From Candidatus Sabulitectum sp. (lineage in GTDB: Bacteria; Fermentibacterota; Fermentibacteria; Fermentibacterales; JCC-6), in NCBI GenBank assembly GCA_023139045.1, contig JAGLOJ010000049.1:1-59186 (forward strand): a stretch of DNA of 59,186 nucleotides. The letters run 5' to 3'. This document shows, one piece after another, positions 34,952-44,073 of the stretch; within the stretch, counting starts at the first letter, position 1, and each line of letters begins with the position of its first letter. Under the pieces are notes generated by a model that searched no databases, had not been told where the DNA came from, and saw nothing but the letters and a program-made list of their open reading frames with translations. The position numbers were made by a program, and so were the translations under genes.

Positions 34952-35855
34952 CAGTTCTCCTCTCGCCGAACAGTGCAGCTTCGACCAGAACCGGGTCGCT
35001 GCTCACTGATACTACTCCGGGCAGACGTCTGAACATGTTTCTCTGTTTCCTGGCGTACTGCCAGGTATGGGTCTCAATAGCTGTCTGTGCCTCCTGAAGG
35101 GAGCATAATCCTTCCAGATAGTCAATCAGCTCTGAATAACCAATTGTTACTCCAAGCACCGGATCACGGCGGTATCCCCTTTCAAGAAGACCCTTGACCT
35201 CATCAAGAAGACCATCTGACAACATGCTTGAAGTTCTTCTCTTTACACCATCTCGAAGAACAGTGTTGTCCTTCTCGATAAAGACAAATCTGAATCGATT
35301 ATCGAGGTTTCCGCCCCGCTTCAGAATCGAAGGTTTCTCACCGCTCAACAGGGCGATTTCAAGAGCTCTAATCAGTCTTACTCTGTCGGTGTTTCCAGTT
35401 CGAGCTGCTTCCTTCCTGTCCAGTCCGTGAAGAAGACGATGCAGTGAACCGGGCACAGCATTCTCAAGAGACAAAAGTGAATTCCGCAGGTCATCATTTC
35501 TGGGGGGAAGTGGGTCAAGAAGTCCTGCAAGCGACATTACATATAGACCTGAACCTCCCACTACAAGAGGAATTGACCCTCTACTAAGGATATCATCTAT
35601 AATCTTCATTGCCTTCTCTGCAAACCACATCGCAGAGAGAAGAACATCAGGATCAGCCACATCAATCATGTGGTGGGGAAATCTTTTCAACTCATCAGCA
35701 GTGGGTTTTGCCGTGCCTATATCCATTCCCCTGTACAACTGCCTGGAGTCTGCGCTGATTATCTCAACGTTGGACCGGTGCTCTGCAATGTAGAAAGCAG
35801 CAGCAGTTTTTCCAACAGCTGTGCATCCGGTAATTACCGGTATTCGCATTCGCAT
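34944..35855 (-). CDS. miaA: tRNA dimethylallyltransferase
   Basis: 303 residues from ATG 35855; GGAAGAT lies before it and the mutL stop is one base upstream. A longer frame to 35900 only reads back through mutL. Motifs: P-loop GCTAVGKTA, ISADSRQLYRGMDIGTAKP, VGGSGLYV and KRRTSSMLSDGLLDEVKGLL. It attaches a dimethylallyl group to A37 of tRNAs reading UNN codons, the first step toward ms2i6A. tRNA-Leu(UAA), encoded 1.7 kb away in the same cluster, is a plausible substrate (inference). Confidence 0.94.
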   Translation of the reverse strand: MRMRIPVITGCTAVGKTAAAFYIAEHRSNVEIISADSRQLYRGMDIGTAKPTADELKRFPHHMIDVADPDVLLSAMWFAEKAMKIIDDILSRGSIPLVVGGSGLYVMSLAGLLDPLPPRNDDLRNSLLSLENAVPGSLHRLLHGLDRKEAARTGNTDRVRLIRALEIALLSGEKPSILKRGGNLDNRFRFVFIEKDNTVLRDGVKRRTSSMLSDGLLDEVKGLLERGYRRDPVLGVTIGYSELIDYLEGLCSLQEAQTAIETHTWQYARKQRNMFRRLPGVVSVSSDPVLVEAALFGERRTDG

Positions 35856-35856
35856 G

Positions 35857-37560
35857 CTATCTTCCAAAACGACTCTCCAGTTCACTGAACGGTAACTCAA
35901 TCATCGTGGGTCTCCCGTGCGGGCAGTGAAAGGGATCATCCATGGTGAACAAAGTGTGAAAAAGATGCCTGGCCTCGGTAAGGGTAATTTTGTCGCCAAA
36001 CCTGATTGCTCCTGCACAAGCACTGGCAGAAGCAATTCGCTCCGCCTCCGGTTCCGACACCTCTGCTCCTTTTGAAAGAGCTTTCACCACCTCTCGAAGG
36101 GCCTCAGTTCCCCTCTTTATTCCTACCGGAACACTGAGAAGTTCCAGAGTATCCCCCACTATTCTGAAATCATATCCTGCCTGCTTAATCATTGAACTGT
36201 AAATTTTCAATATGCTTTTCTCGTGATCATCGACGCTGATCTCTTCAGGAAGAAGCATTCTCTGCTGTCCGGCAGACATCGCTCCCCGAACCGAGGCGAT
36301 GATTTTCTCGTAAAGAATTCTCTCATGGGCGGCGTGCTGATCAACAATCAGAAGACCGGTTGCGGTCTCTGTAACGAGGTAGGAACCTGAAATACGGATC
36401 ATTTCAACGGAGTCCTCCCACAGGTTTCTGTTGCTCTCAGCAGTAGAAAGGTCGTGCTTGCCGGGCGATTCAAATTCCATTGCTGTCTGATAAGCACCCG
36501 GAGAAATTCTGTTGCTGCTTCTGTAGGGAGCTGATGAATATGAAATGTGAGAAGGACCGGAACTTGATGAGATCGCAACTGTGGATTCTGTTCTGTGGGC
36601 AGCAATTCCAGGAATAGCAGACCGAACAGCAGATTCAACCTGATATGGTTTTCTAAAACGCACTTCTCTTTTCGCAGGGTGGGCATTAACATCCACCATG
36701 GAAGGATCAACAGTAATTGCGCACAAGATCAACGGATCCCCGGCAGGCCCTGAAAAAGCATCTCTCAGGGGCATGCTCACTTGAGGAGCAGTGACAAGTC
36801 TTCCATTAACAAGAGTAAACTGGTGACGCCTGTTTGCCCATCTCTTGTCGGGAAATATGCACAGTTCCGCAGTGGTTCCCTCGCTTTCGCCTTTTGCTTC
36901 CACACACCGCTCACCTGCAGAAAGATCATACCTGTCTCTTAATCGTTGTGACGGCGAATTCACCACTGGAAGGTTAAATACCTTCCTTTTGTTGTGTTGC
37001 AGACTGAAGGAGCAATCGATTCTTGAAAGGGATGCACCTGTGACTATTCTCTCGATCCATGTAAGCTCTGTCGTTTCCGATCTGAGAAATTTTCTTCTTG
37101 CCGGCTGATTGAAGAAAAGATTTTCCACGGTGATTGTTGTTCCCCTGGTTCTTCCTGCAGGTTCCAGAGAATCAATCTTACCGCCGGTTATGGTAAGCTT
37201 CCACCCTTCCCTGCCCTTGCTGGTAAGGATGGTCATCCTTGAGACACTTGCAATGCTGGGAAGTGCTTCACCGCGGAAGCCCAGGGTTGTTATGTCGTTC
37301 AGATCGGAAGGAGTTGAAATCTTGCTGGTAGCATGGCGTTGAATGGCCAACAGAAGATCATGCCTGTCCATTCCTGCACCGTTATCACGGACGGCTATAA
37401 GCTTTCTGCCGCCGGCCTCCAGCTCTATTTCAACTGCGGTGGCACCGGCATCCAGAGAATTCTCAAGCAGCTCTTTCACTACAGAGGCAGGTCTTTCAAC
37501 CACCTCTCCTGCAGCTATAAGGTTAACAAGATGATCAGGCAGTTTTTTTATTTCGGACAT
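35857..37560 (-). CDS. mutL: DNA mismatch repair protein MutL with endonuclease motif
   Basis: 567 residues from ATG 37560, which has GGAGG 3 bases upstream. A frame extension to 37602 would translate the tRNA-Leu gene and is rejected. GHKL ATPase motifs: AAGEVVERPASVVKELLENS, DNGAGM, TLGFRGEALPS. The C-terminal domain holds DQHAAHERILYE, the complete DQHA-x2-E-x4-E metal site of nicking MutL proteins, plus CPHGRP. It should therefore be an endonuclease MutL that works without MutH. mutS is not in the window. Confidence 0.94.
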   Translation of the reverse strand: MSEIKKLPDHLVNLIAAGEVVERPASVVKELLENSLDAGATAVEIELEAGGRKLIAVRDNGAGMDRHDLLLAIQRHATSKISTPSDLNDITTLGFRGEALPSIASVSRMTILTSKGREGWKLTITGGKIDSLEPAGRTRGTTITVENLFFNQPARRKFLRSETTELTWIERIVTGASLSRIDCSFSLQHNKRKVFNLPVVNSPSQRLRDRYDLSAGERCVEAKGESEGTTAELCIFPDKRWANRRHQFTLVNGRLVTAPQVSMPLRDAFSGPAGDPLILCAITVDPSMVDVNAHPAKREVRFRKPYQVESAVRSAIPGIAAHRTESTVAISSSSGPSHISYSSAPYRSSNRISPGAYQTAMEFESPGKHDLSTAESNRNLWEDSVEMIRISGSYLVTETATGLLIVDQHAAHERILYEKIIASVRGAMSAGQQRMLLPEEISVDDHEKSILKIYSSMIKQAGYDFRIVGDTLELLSVPVGIKRGTEALREVVKALSKGAEVSEPEAERIASASACAGAIRFGDKITLTEARHLFHTLFTMDDPFHCPHGRPTMIELPFSELESRFGR

Positions 37561-37572
37561 TTTCCTCCAGAG

Positions 37573-37660
37573 TGGTGCCGAGAGAGGGACTTGAACCCTC
37601 ACGCCCTTGTGGGGCAGCGGATTTTAAGTCCGCTGTGTCTGCCAATTCCACCATCCCGGC
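37573..37660 (-). tRNA. tRNA-Leu (anticodon UAA)
   Basis: An 88-base cloverleaf on the minus strand. Acceptor arm GCCGGGA pairs with TCTCGGC, one G-T pair. The anticodon stem-loop is CGGACTTAAAATCCG with UAA in the loop, a long variable arm follows, and the T-loop is GGTTCAAGTCC. The discriminator is A and CCA is encoded. It lies between the 37692-38687 gene and mutL in the same direction, so it may be processed from the cluster transcript. Confidence 0.97.
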
Positions 37661-37691
37661 ACTGCTCGTATTTGTTAACGCACCGAATATA

Positions 37692-38687
37692 CTAATCCCG
37701 GGAAGAGATGACCGCAATTGGGGAAAACCAGGGAGAGTAAGAAGAAGAAAAATGATCTATTCCATTGCTACCCACGGCAATGCCTGCACTGAACCCCCAG
37801 TGGAGAAGACTGCCGGGAGACCGGAGAAACTCTGCCCCGATTGAAATGCCGAATAATTCACTCTGAACTTCTCCCTGAAACCATCCTTCCTCACAGTGGG
37901 ATGCCAGCAAAACCAGATTGTCAGAAGGAGAGTATCCAACCATAACACCCGTAACGGGCAGGGAAATTGCCGCAAGGAAGCCTTCCCTCTGAACGGAAAA
38001 TTGGGCGAAATGGCTGATTCCATCCCAGCCGCAGATTATCCCGGCATTGCCGTGCTCCAGTGTTCCATACAACCGCTGATAACTGTTCTGTTCATCAATT
38101 GCCGGAGCAGAAACAACGGTTACAGGGCCACATACGGCTTCGGCCAGCAGCCAGAAATGTCCTCCGCGTCTATCTCTGCTGTATGCGGGACCAATTGCCA
38201 GGAGTTCCCCGAAAGGCAGAGAAACTCCCAGAGAAGAAGTATTTTCTGTTGCAGCAACAAGAATACAGTTACCGGAATATTCGCCTGCTGGATGAAGATT
38301 CTCAATTGAAGAACCACGGAAATCAAGAGTAGCGTTTTTGTAGGACAACGCATAGCTTGCAGCATCCTCATCCCTTATGCAACGCAATGAATAATCTCCA
38401 ACAACCATCTGTGCCGCATAGCCGTTCTCAGTTACTCTTGAGGCGATCAAAGGCGTCAGACCGGCAGTCTCACCGGAGGAGATAACTCGAAAACTCCTGC
38501 TGCAGCCTCCCTGAAAAGTGATCTCTGTGAAAACACCAGCACCGCAAGTTGGAAGCCCGGGGACATACATCCACTGGGATACAGGAATCAGACCGCTCTT
38601 CACAGCAAAGGATGTGAGTCTGCCTCCAGACACCACACCGGACACTGGAGTAAGCAGAATAAGCATCGAGAAAAGCAGGAAATTCAA
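37692..38687 (-). CDS. Secreted or outer-membrane protein of unknown function
   Basis: 331 residues with a signal peptide (about 1-18). The rest is rich in Gly, Ser and aromatic residues in short strands (GGHFWLLAEAVCGPVTVVSA, LLHWGFSAGIAVGSNG), suggesting a beta-barrel or beta-sandwich. Six or more cysteines are spread through the mature part. I recognise no family. It overlaps uvrC by 4 bases, and tRNA-Leu follows 31 bases downstream. Confidence 0.6.
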   Translation of the reverse strand: MNFLLFSMLILLTPVSGVVSGGRLTSFAVKSGLIPVSQWMYVPGLPTCGAGVFTEITFQGGCSRSFRVISSGETAGLTPLIASRVTENGYAAQMVVGDYSLRCIRDEDAASYALSYKNATLDFRGSSIENLHPAGEYSGNCILVAATENTSSLGVSLPFGELLAIGPAYSRDRRGGHFWLLAEAVCGPVTVVSAPAIDEQNSYQRLYGTLEHGNAGIICGWDGISHFAQFSVQREGFLAAISLPVTGVMVGYSPSDNLVLLASHCEEGWFQGEVQSELFGISIGAEFLRSPGSLLHWGFSAGIAVGSNGIDHFSSSYSPWFSPIAVISSRD

Positions 38688-40471
38688 GAAAGTGTCTTCT
38701 TTAACAAAATGGCCTTTTTCCGTCCGATACCAGGTACTGCGGCGATCTCATCTTCAGAGGCGGCACCAATCCTGGCTACGCTGCCGAACTTCTTCAGAAG
38801 GGATGCCTTCAACGCTGGACCAATGCCGGGAATGTCATCCAGGGCAGAATGAAAGTGACTTCTCGCCCGTTTTGTTCTGTGAAAGGCAATAACGAAGCGG
38901 TGAGCCTCATCTCTCATTGCCCGTAAAAGAAGCAGTGGCGGGGCATGGTCAGGAAGGTTGATTTTATTTTCCTCCGGCGCTGTAAGAAGTATTTCGTCCT
39001 TCTTGGCGATAGAGATAAATTTTGTTCGAGGCATCAGGTGTCCTCCAGCAGACCAGGCTGCCCGGAGCTGTGTTATCCCGCCATCTACAAGGAAAACGTC
39101 TGGATGTTCCTCCTCCAGATGCGAAGCGAACCTGGAAACAGCGTTTCCGATCATTGCGGGATCATTTTGTGCAATCTCCTCCGGCATGGTAAATCTCCTG
39201 TATCCTTCCTTGTCTGGTCTCCCCTTCCGGAAACTCACCAGAGCCGCCACAGAAGCATGTCCCTGTATGGTGGAGGCATCCAGACAGACCATCCACTCGG
39301 GTGGTGCATTCAGACCGAGAATGTCTGCAATTGCCTCCAATGCCGCCTCGAGTCTCTCTCCCCGCCCTGCGGGATGCTTCCACTCAAGTTTTGCGAGAAA
39401 ATGCTTTAGATCCTTCTGAGCAACATCTGTAAGAGACTTCAGGTCACCACGTTCAGGCACAAGAAGATCAACAGCCCCGGCTCTCTTCTTCCGGAGCCAC
39501 TGAACAAGAACATCAGAATCTTCAGCTTCGCAGGCAAGAAGCACCTGTCTGGGAATATCTCCAGTCTCGGAGTAGTATGATCTGAGCAGAACAGAGATCC
39601 TCTCCGCCTCGGAGGCGAACTTCCACCTGGAACTGAATGGCAGTCGAAGACTTCCCATGAATCTTCCACTTCTGACCTGGATAATGATACCCCAGTTGCC
39701 GGAGACTGCCATTACATCTCTGGAAATTGTGTCTCTAACTGATTCCGGCGTGGGCCATCCGAAGGAATCAAGTCGCTTCAGCAGATCTCGCAGTTCGGCA
39801 GCCCGTTCAAACTCAAGCGTTTCCGATGCTTCCTTCATCCGTGCAACTATACCACTGCGCGCCTCGTCCCAGTGTCCCTTCAACATGTAAATTATTTTGT
39901 GAACTCTATGGTCGTATTCCCTCTTCTCATGGGAAGAACACGGTGACGGACATCTGTCCAACTGCCCCATGAGACATGGTCGCTCGCGGAATTTGAGTCT
40001 GGAAGACCTGCATTTTCTCAGAGGGTACAGTTCAAGCAAAAAGGTAACAAGTGACCTCAAGTTGCTGGCATCAGGATAAGGTCCGAATCTTGGAATATCC
40101 ACTGAACGATCCGGACTGCGTGTAATCACCAGTCTGGGGTACTCCTCATTTGTGGTTACTTCAAGCCACGGGTAACGGCTTGAGCTTCGCAGATCAACAT
40201 TCAGAGGAGGTTTGTGGGTTCTTATGAGTTCAGCTTCAAGAACAAGGGCCTCAAGCTCTGTTCTGGTCACAGTCCACTGTACAGTGACAGCTTTTTCCAG
40301 AAGAATTCTGTGTCTGAGATCTCCCTGATTGGAAATATGTCCCCGCAGACGACTGATCAAACTCTTGGCTTTGCCGATGTAAAGAGTTTTTCCCTTGTCA
40401 TCAAGAAATCGATAAACTCCCGGAAGGTCAGGTGCCGTTGAAATCGATCTCTTCAGAGAATCAGCGGCCAC
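38684..40471 (-). CDS. uvrC: Excinuclease ABC subunit C
   Basis: 595 residues. The GIY-YIG nuclease (about 15-90) shows GVYRFLDDKGKTLYIGKAKS. The UvrB-binding UVR motif is at about 200-235 (MKEASETLEFERAAELRDLL). The RNase H-like second nuclease has CLDASTIQGHASVAALV and FLVDGGITQL, and two helix-hairpin-helix repeats end the protein (DDIPGIGPALKASLLKKFG). The usual F/I-D-I-S-H is changed to LDAST, but the Asp is kept. It makes both cuts in nucleotide excision repair. It overlaps murJ by 11 bases. Confidence 0.93.
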   Translation of the reverse strand: MAADSLKRSISTAPDLPGVYRFLDDKGKTLYIGKAKSLISRLRGHISNQGDLRHRILLEKAVTVQWTVTRTELEALVLEAELIRTHKPPLNVDLRSSSRYPWLEVTTNEEYPRLVITRSPDRSVDIPRFGPYPDASNLRSLVTFLLELYPLRKCRSSRLKFRERPCLMGQLDRCPSPCSSHEKREYDHRVHKIIYMLKGHWDEARSGIVARMKEASETLEFERAAELRDLLKRLDSFGWPTPESVRDTISRDVMAVSGNWGIIIQVRSGRFMGSLRLPFSSRWKFASEAERISVLLRSYYSETGDIPRQVLLACEAEDSDVLVQWLRKKRAGAVDLLVPERGDLKSLTDVAQKDLKHFLAKLEWKHPAGRGERLEAALEAIADILGLNAPPEWMVCLDASTIQGHASVAALVSFRKGRPDKEGYRRFTMPEEIAQNDPAMIGNAVSRFASHLEEEHPDVFLVDGGITQLRAAWSAGGHLMPRTKFISIAKKDEILLTAPEENKINLPDHAPPLLLLRAMRDEAHRFVIAFHRTKRARSHFHSALDDIPGIGPALKASLLKKFGSVARIGAASEDEIAAVPGIGRKKAILLKKTLS

Positions 40472-42077
40472 GCCTGATTATCTTTCTGATGGTAATTCTT
40501 ACCTGATCCCCGCCTGTGAGGAAGAACAGCCCCACAGAAACAGCAATTGCAAACAGGCCTGACAAAACCAGGGAAACAGCTCCTGCAACCACTCCAGTCG
40601 CTGCAAATTCTGCGACATAGGGCTTCATGTACAGCAGAAGAAGAAACGTACCGGTGCCGCTGAACACAAGAGCAGTCCAGGATTTTGCCGGAACCCCGGC
40701 CTTGCCCACTTTTCCTTTCAGCTTATACCTCAGAAGCACAAGATTTACCACTGAAGCAATACTGCTGGCCAGTGCAAGGCCTGCAAGAGGCTCAGCAATT
40801 CCGGTTTGAATGAATATGTAGGTAAAAGCTGCGTTTAAAACTATGTTCAACCCCATACAGCCTATGGCAATCTTTACTGGAGTTCTTGTGTCTTTCAATG
40901 CATAAAATACCGGAGCTGTGATCTTTACCGCTGCATAGAACACCATCCCCATAGAGTAGTAGCGAAGAGAAGCTGCTGTTAGGCGCAGAGATGTATCAGT
41001 AAACTCTCCTCTGAAGAACATCACCCTGATAACAGGTTCCGCCATAACAATCAGATAAAGTGCCGCAGGAAGCATAATGCCTGTGATAACAAGTGTGGAG
41101 AAACCCAGCGTTCTACCTGCTTCATCAAGTTTTCCAAGGGCTGTCTGCCTGCAGAGGGTGGGAAGAAGAGCTGTAGCAAGGGCAACTGCAAAAATCCCCT
41201 GGGGAACCTGAGTCACCCGTAATCCGTATGACAAGGCCGCTACACTTCCTTCTGCAAGCAGGGACGCTATAAGCTGATCCACCAGGATATTTACTTCTGC
41301 TGCAAGAAGCCCGATCAGTGCAGGAACCGCAAGTTTCAATACCCGCTTGAATCTGGCATCCTTCCAGTAGAAATCAGGTCGGAAACTGATTCCTCTGCTT
41401 TTCATAAATGGTATCTGGATAGCCAGCTGAAGTGCTCCTCCCGCAAGCACGCCGATGGAATAAGCCCACACCGGCATCTCTGCTCTCCACATACCTGCAA
41501 GAACAAACAACCCAATCAGAGCGGAAACGTTAAAAAGAATTGGTGCCAGCGCAGGAGCCAGAAAATGTCTGTGACTGTTCAGAATTCCCATGCATACTGA
41601 AGCTATTCCCACAAAAAGAATGTATGGAAAAAGAAGACGGAGAAGCTGTACTGTAAGCTGTGTTTTTCCCGGATCATCGTGGAATCCGGCTGCAAACAGG
41701 TCAACAAGAACTGGTGCGATCAGCATACCCAGAAAGACAACCACCAGCAGGGCGGAACCGACAAAGGTCAGAATCTTTCCTGCAAGTTTGCCTGCTTCGG
41801 CCTTTCCGTCTTTCAACAGGGCTTCTGTATAGGTAGGAACAAGTGCCGAGGCAACTGTAGCCTCGCCAAAAAGGCGTCGCAGAATGTTGGGAATAATAAA
41901 GGCAATGGTGAAAGCATCCGCAGCCATCCCGGTGCCCAGTATTGCTGCCTGCCCCACATCCCGCGCAAGACCAAGTATCCTGCTGGCAAAGGTAAGAATA
42001 CCAAGCAACCCTGCGGCTTTCGCTACACTTCTTCCCTCCTGAGCAGGTGTTCCAAGATCCCTGACAGAATTACTCAC
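40461..42077 (-). CDS. murJ: Lipid II flippase MurJ
   Basis: 538 residues with about 14 membrane helices. The MurJ N-terminal signature is present (ASRILGLARDVGQAAILG, AFTIAFIIPNILRRLFGEA), as is the central LAAEVNILVDQLIAS. It flips lipid II across the inner membrane for peptidoglycan synthesis. The GTG start at 42077 overlaps the preceding gene by one base. The pairing with uvrC by overlap is probably just compact packing. Confidence 0.92.
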   Translation of the reverse strand: MSNSVRDLGTPAQEGRSVAKAAGLLGILTFASRILGLARDVGQAAILGTGMAADAFTIAFIIPNILRRLFGEATVASALVPTYTEALLKDGKAEAGKLAGKILTFVGSALLVVVFLGMLIAPVLVDLFAAGFHDDPGKTQLTVQLLRLLFPYILFVGIASVCMGILNSHRHFLAPALAPILFNVSALIGLFVLAGMWRAEMPVWAYSIGVLAGGALQLAIQIPFMKSRGISFRPDFYWKDARFKRVLKLAVPALIGLLAAEVNILVDQLIASLLAEGSVAALSYGLRVTQVPQGIFAVALATALLPTLCRQTALGKLDEAGRTLGFSTLVITGIMLPAALYLIVMAEPVIRVMFFRGEFTDTSLRLTAASLRYYSMGMVFYAAVKITAPVFYALKDTRTPVKIAIGCMGLNIVLNAAFTYIFIQTGIAEPLAGLALASSIASVVNLVLLRYKLKGKVGKAGVPAKSWTALVFSGTGTFLLLLYMKPYVAEFAATGVVAGAVSLVLSGLFAIAVSVGLFFLTGGDQVRITIRKIIRRGR

Positions 42078-42766
42078 TATCGATAACCGGCAGACTTGAT
42101 GGATGCCCAGGTAACCTGTGACAACTCCTGCAGAAGAGGTGTTGAAACAACAACATCATCGAAAATAGAGGACCATGACACTTTGCTTTTTCCAAAACCT
42201 CCTGCAAACAATCCAAAGGATCCGGCATCAGGTTGAACTGAATCAACAGCCTCAAGATGCCATTCATCCGGTTCGTCATCAACAGACCCCGTCCATATCC
42301 TTCCCTGAATGAAATCCTCATCAACCTGAAGGCGAATCCAGTACGGAACATCGTAAGAAAGAGCGAAGTTGTACTGATCCTTGACAAGAGAAGCCCCTGA
42401 GTCATTTTTTCTCTCAAGAAGAATTCTGGAAGTATTTGGTTTCAAAACCATTCGATAGTACCATTGGTCAAGTCCCGAATACCTCACCAGTATTCCGCCT
42501 TCGGTTCCACACTCAATCAAAATACTGCAGAGAACCGAGTAATCAGAAGTACTCATCATACCGGAGTCATCACCGTTGAGAGATTTTCCACGCCCTCTGT
42601 CGCCATCGGTATAGATAAAATACTCATAGTCAATTACTTCAAAAGATGCTGCACCGATATGTGTCCAGCCATTGTCATCACCATCGTTGAAATCATCTGA
42701 AAACAGTACATCAGCAAAACAGATACTGAAAAACAGAGCAGGGATCAGTGGAAGCATTTGCATCAT
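42077..42766 (-). CDS. Secreted LamG-like protein with TWxxIK C-terminal tail
   Basis: 229 residues with a signal peptide (about 1-18). The mature domain is a jelly roll of the DUF1080/LamG type: LFSDDFNDGDDNGWTHIG, GGILVRYSGLDQWYYRMVL, YWIRLQVDEDFIQGRIW, GSFGLFAGG. The last residues are TWASIKSAGYR, matching the ends of the 43192-43788 and 44074-44856 proteins, which otherwise differ. This suggests a shared C-terminal export or anchoring tag (inference). It is the first gene of the second minus cluster and overlaps murJ by one base. Confidence 0.72.
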   Translation of the reverse strand: MMQMLPLIPALFFSICFADVLFSDDFNDGDDNGWTHIGAASFEVIDYEYFIYTDGDRGRGKSLNGDDSGMMSTSDYSVLCSILIECGTEGGILVRYSGLDQWYYRMVLKPNTSRILLERKNDSGASLVKDQYNFALSYDVPYWIRLQVDEDFIQGRIWTGSVDDEPDEWHLEAVDSVQPDAGSFGLFAGGFGKSKVSWSSIFDDVVVSTPLLQELSQVTWASIKSAGYR

Positions 42767-43139
42767 TGATTCTCCAGTTCGTAAAAGGGGCTGCGAAGCT
42801 TAAAGATAACAGGAACTGACTCAGCGGTCATTTTCCGGCGTTCCCTCCTCCGATCTGAGAAAGAACACTCTGCAGCCACTCAAGTGACTTTTCATACCTG
42901 TCCAAAAGTATATAAAACGATAGGGCAAAGCGTGAGGTGCACAAAAAACAGGCAGATTCAAAATACCCGTCTCTCTTCAATCGATACACCTTGCCTTTGA
43001 TTCAGATTCCTTTATCTTCATTTTTGCGATGCACTGTGTTTGCCGTACCTGAGGGTCAGCTGAAAGATGTGGAGCATCTGTACAGTGCAGATGAAACTGC
43101 CTGATGAAGCAGTGAAGTGGTACTAACACTGACATAAAC
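42767..43139. other. Intergenic stretch without a gene
   Basis: Between the start of the 42077-42766 gene and the terminator at 43140. No ORF with a ribosome site is seen. It should contain the promoter of the second minus cluster, but I see no clear -10/-35 pair. Confidence 0.5.
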
Positions 43140-43182
43140 AAAAAGCCGGGACATACACATGCACATGCAGACCCGGCTTTTT
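43140..43182 (-). terminator. Intrinsic terminator, usable in both directions
   Basis: AAAAAGCCGGG (43140-43150) and CCCGGCTTTTT (43172-43182) form an 11-bp stem with T-runs on both strands. It lies 10 bases after the stop of the 43192-43788 gene in its direction of transcription. Confidence 0.85.
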
Positions 43183-43191
43183 ACATGTATC

Positions 43192-43788
43192 TTAGAATGT
43201 GGCTTTGATCGCGGCCCAGGTATCAGGTGAAAGTGCCTGAGTATATGACGGTGTGCGGATGGTTGCGCCATCAGGAGCGGTAATGGTAATGTCATCTATC
43301 CAGACGGTAGCACCAGCTTCGGAATAGGTTCTTACCTGAATAACAAGCCCGGTATGCCCTCCCTCAACAGTCCATGTGTACTCTGCAAGATCCCAGCCTG
43401 TGCCAGGGCCGTAATCAGTCTGTCCACTGGCGCTTCCGCCGTAATTGTAGATATCGTTTGGATCATCATTCCAGCCGCCCCAGATTCTGCAGGATGGTGA
43501 AGCGCTGGATGTGGTGTCATATCTCCAGAATGAAGCTGTTACCTGGTCTCCATCGACGAGACCGACAACCCAGCCAACATAAGCCTGAGGAGTACCTGAT
43601 GCTGCGTCATCAACCAGCTTGAGAGACTGTGAGCCTCCGTGAACAGGATCGGTATCTATTGTACAAGTGATATCACCATAGTTTCCGAGGATGGTCTCGG
43701 TGCCTTCCCATCCGTAATTCTCGGTAATATCCGCAACAGCAAACTGTGTCACTGCAAACAGCAGCGCAAGAACAAGTAAACTCTTCAT
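43192..43788 (-). CDS. Secreted beta-sandwich protein with TWxxIK C-terminal tail
   Basis: 198 residues with signal peptide MKSLLVLALLFAVTQFAVA. The mature part starts ENYGWEGTETILGNYG and contains GSQSLKLVDDA, VTASFWRYDTT and ATVWIDDITI. This is the pattern of CBM4_9-like jelly rolls that bind carbohydrate. It ends DTWAAIKATF, the tail shared with two neighbours. It is a single-gene unit: its own terminator follows, and a divergent gene with the same tail lies upstream. Confidence 0.75.
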   Translation of the reverse strand: MKSLLVLALLFAVTQFAVADITENYGWEGTETILGNYGDITCTIDTDPVHGGSQSLKLVDDAASGTPQAYVGWVVGLVDGDQVTASFWRYDTTSSASPSCRIWGGWNDDPNDIYNYGGSASGQTDYGPGTGWDLAEYTWTVEGGHTGLVIQVRTYSEAGATVWIDDITITAPDGATIRTPSYTQALSPDTWAAIKATF

Positions 43789-44073
43789 TTGCTTTCCCTC
43801 TCTTCAGTTTTGTGAACTCAAACGCTCCCGAAATGCAACACTTATAATAACAGAAAATAACTTTGCAGCAAGAAACAGCTCTCAATATCCAGGTATTCTC
43901 TCTCAGTGAAATGATAAAGCCCATTCCAGAAGCGGATCCGGGATGAAGTATTTCATTTGCTGTTCCGATTTTATTTTCCTACATATTTACTATGTAATAT
44001 CTATTTCTAGTGGTTGTTGACTCAGGCCCGGAACATGCTTATCTATTTGGCCCAGCAGACGAAAGGGGTTTTC
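43789..44073. promoter_or_regulatory. Divergent promoter region between two TWxxIK-tail genes
   Basis: On the minus strand TTGCTG and TATTAT are 16 bases apart within about 43840-43875 and could serve the 43192-43788 gene. On the plus strand TTGCTG (43957-43962) precedes TACATA by 17 bases. TACATA-TTTAC-TATGTA (about 43980-43996) is a short inverted repeat. These are weak consensus matches. AAAGGGG at 44062-44068 is the ribosome site of the next gene. Confidence 0.3.

Noticed and set aside
37561-37602. N-terminal extension of MutL (MRVQVPLSAPLW...)
   Set aside because: It translates the 3' half of tRNA-Leu; ATG 37560 has GGAGG and starts the conserved MutL sequence.
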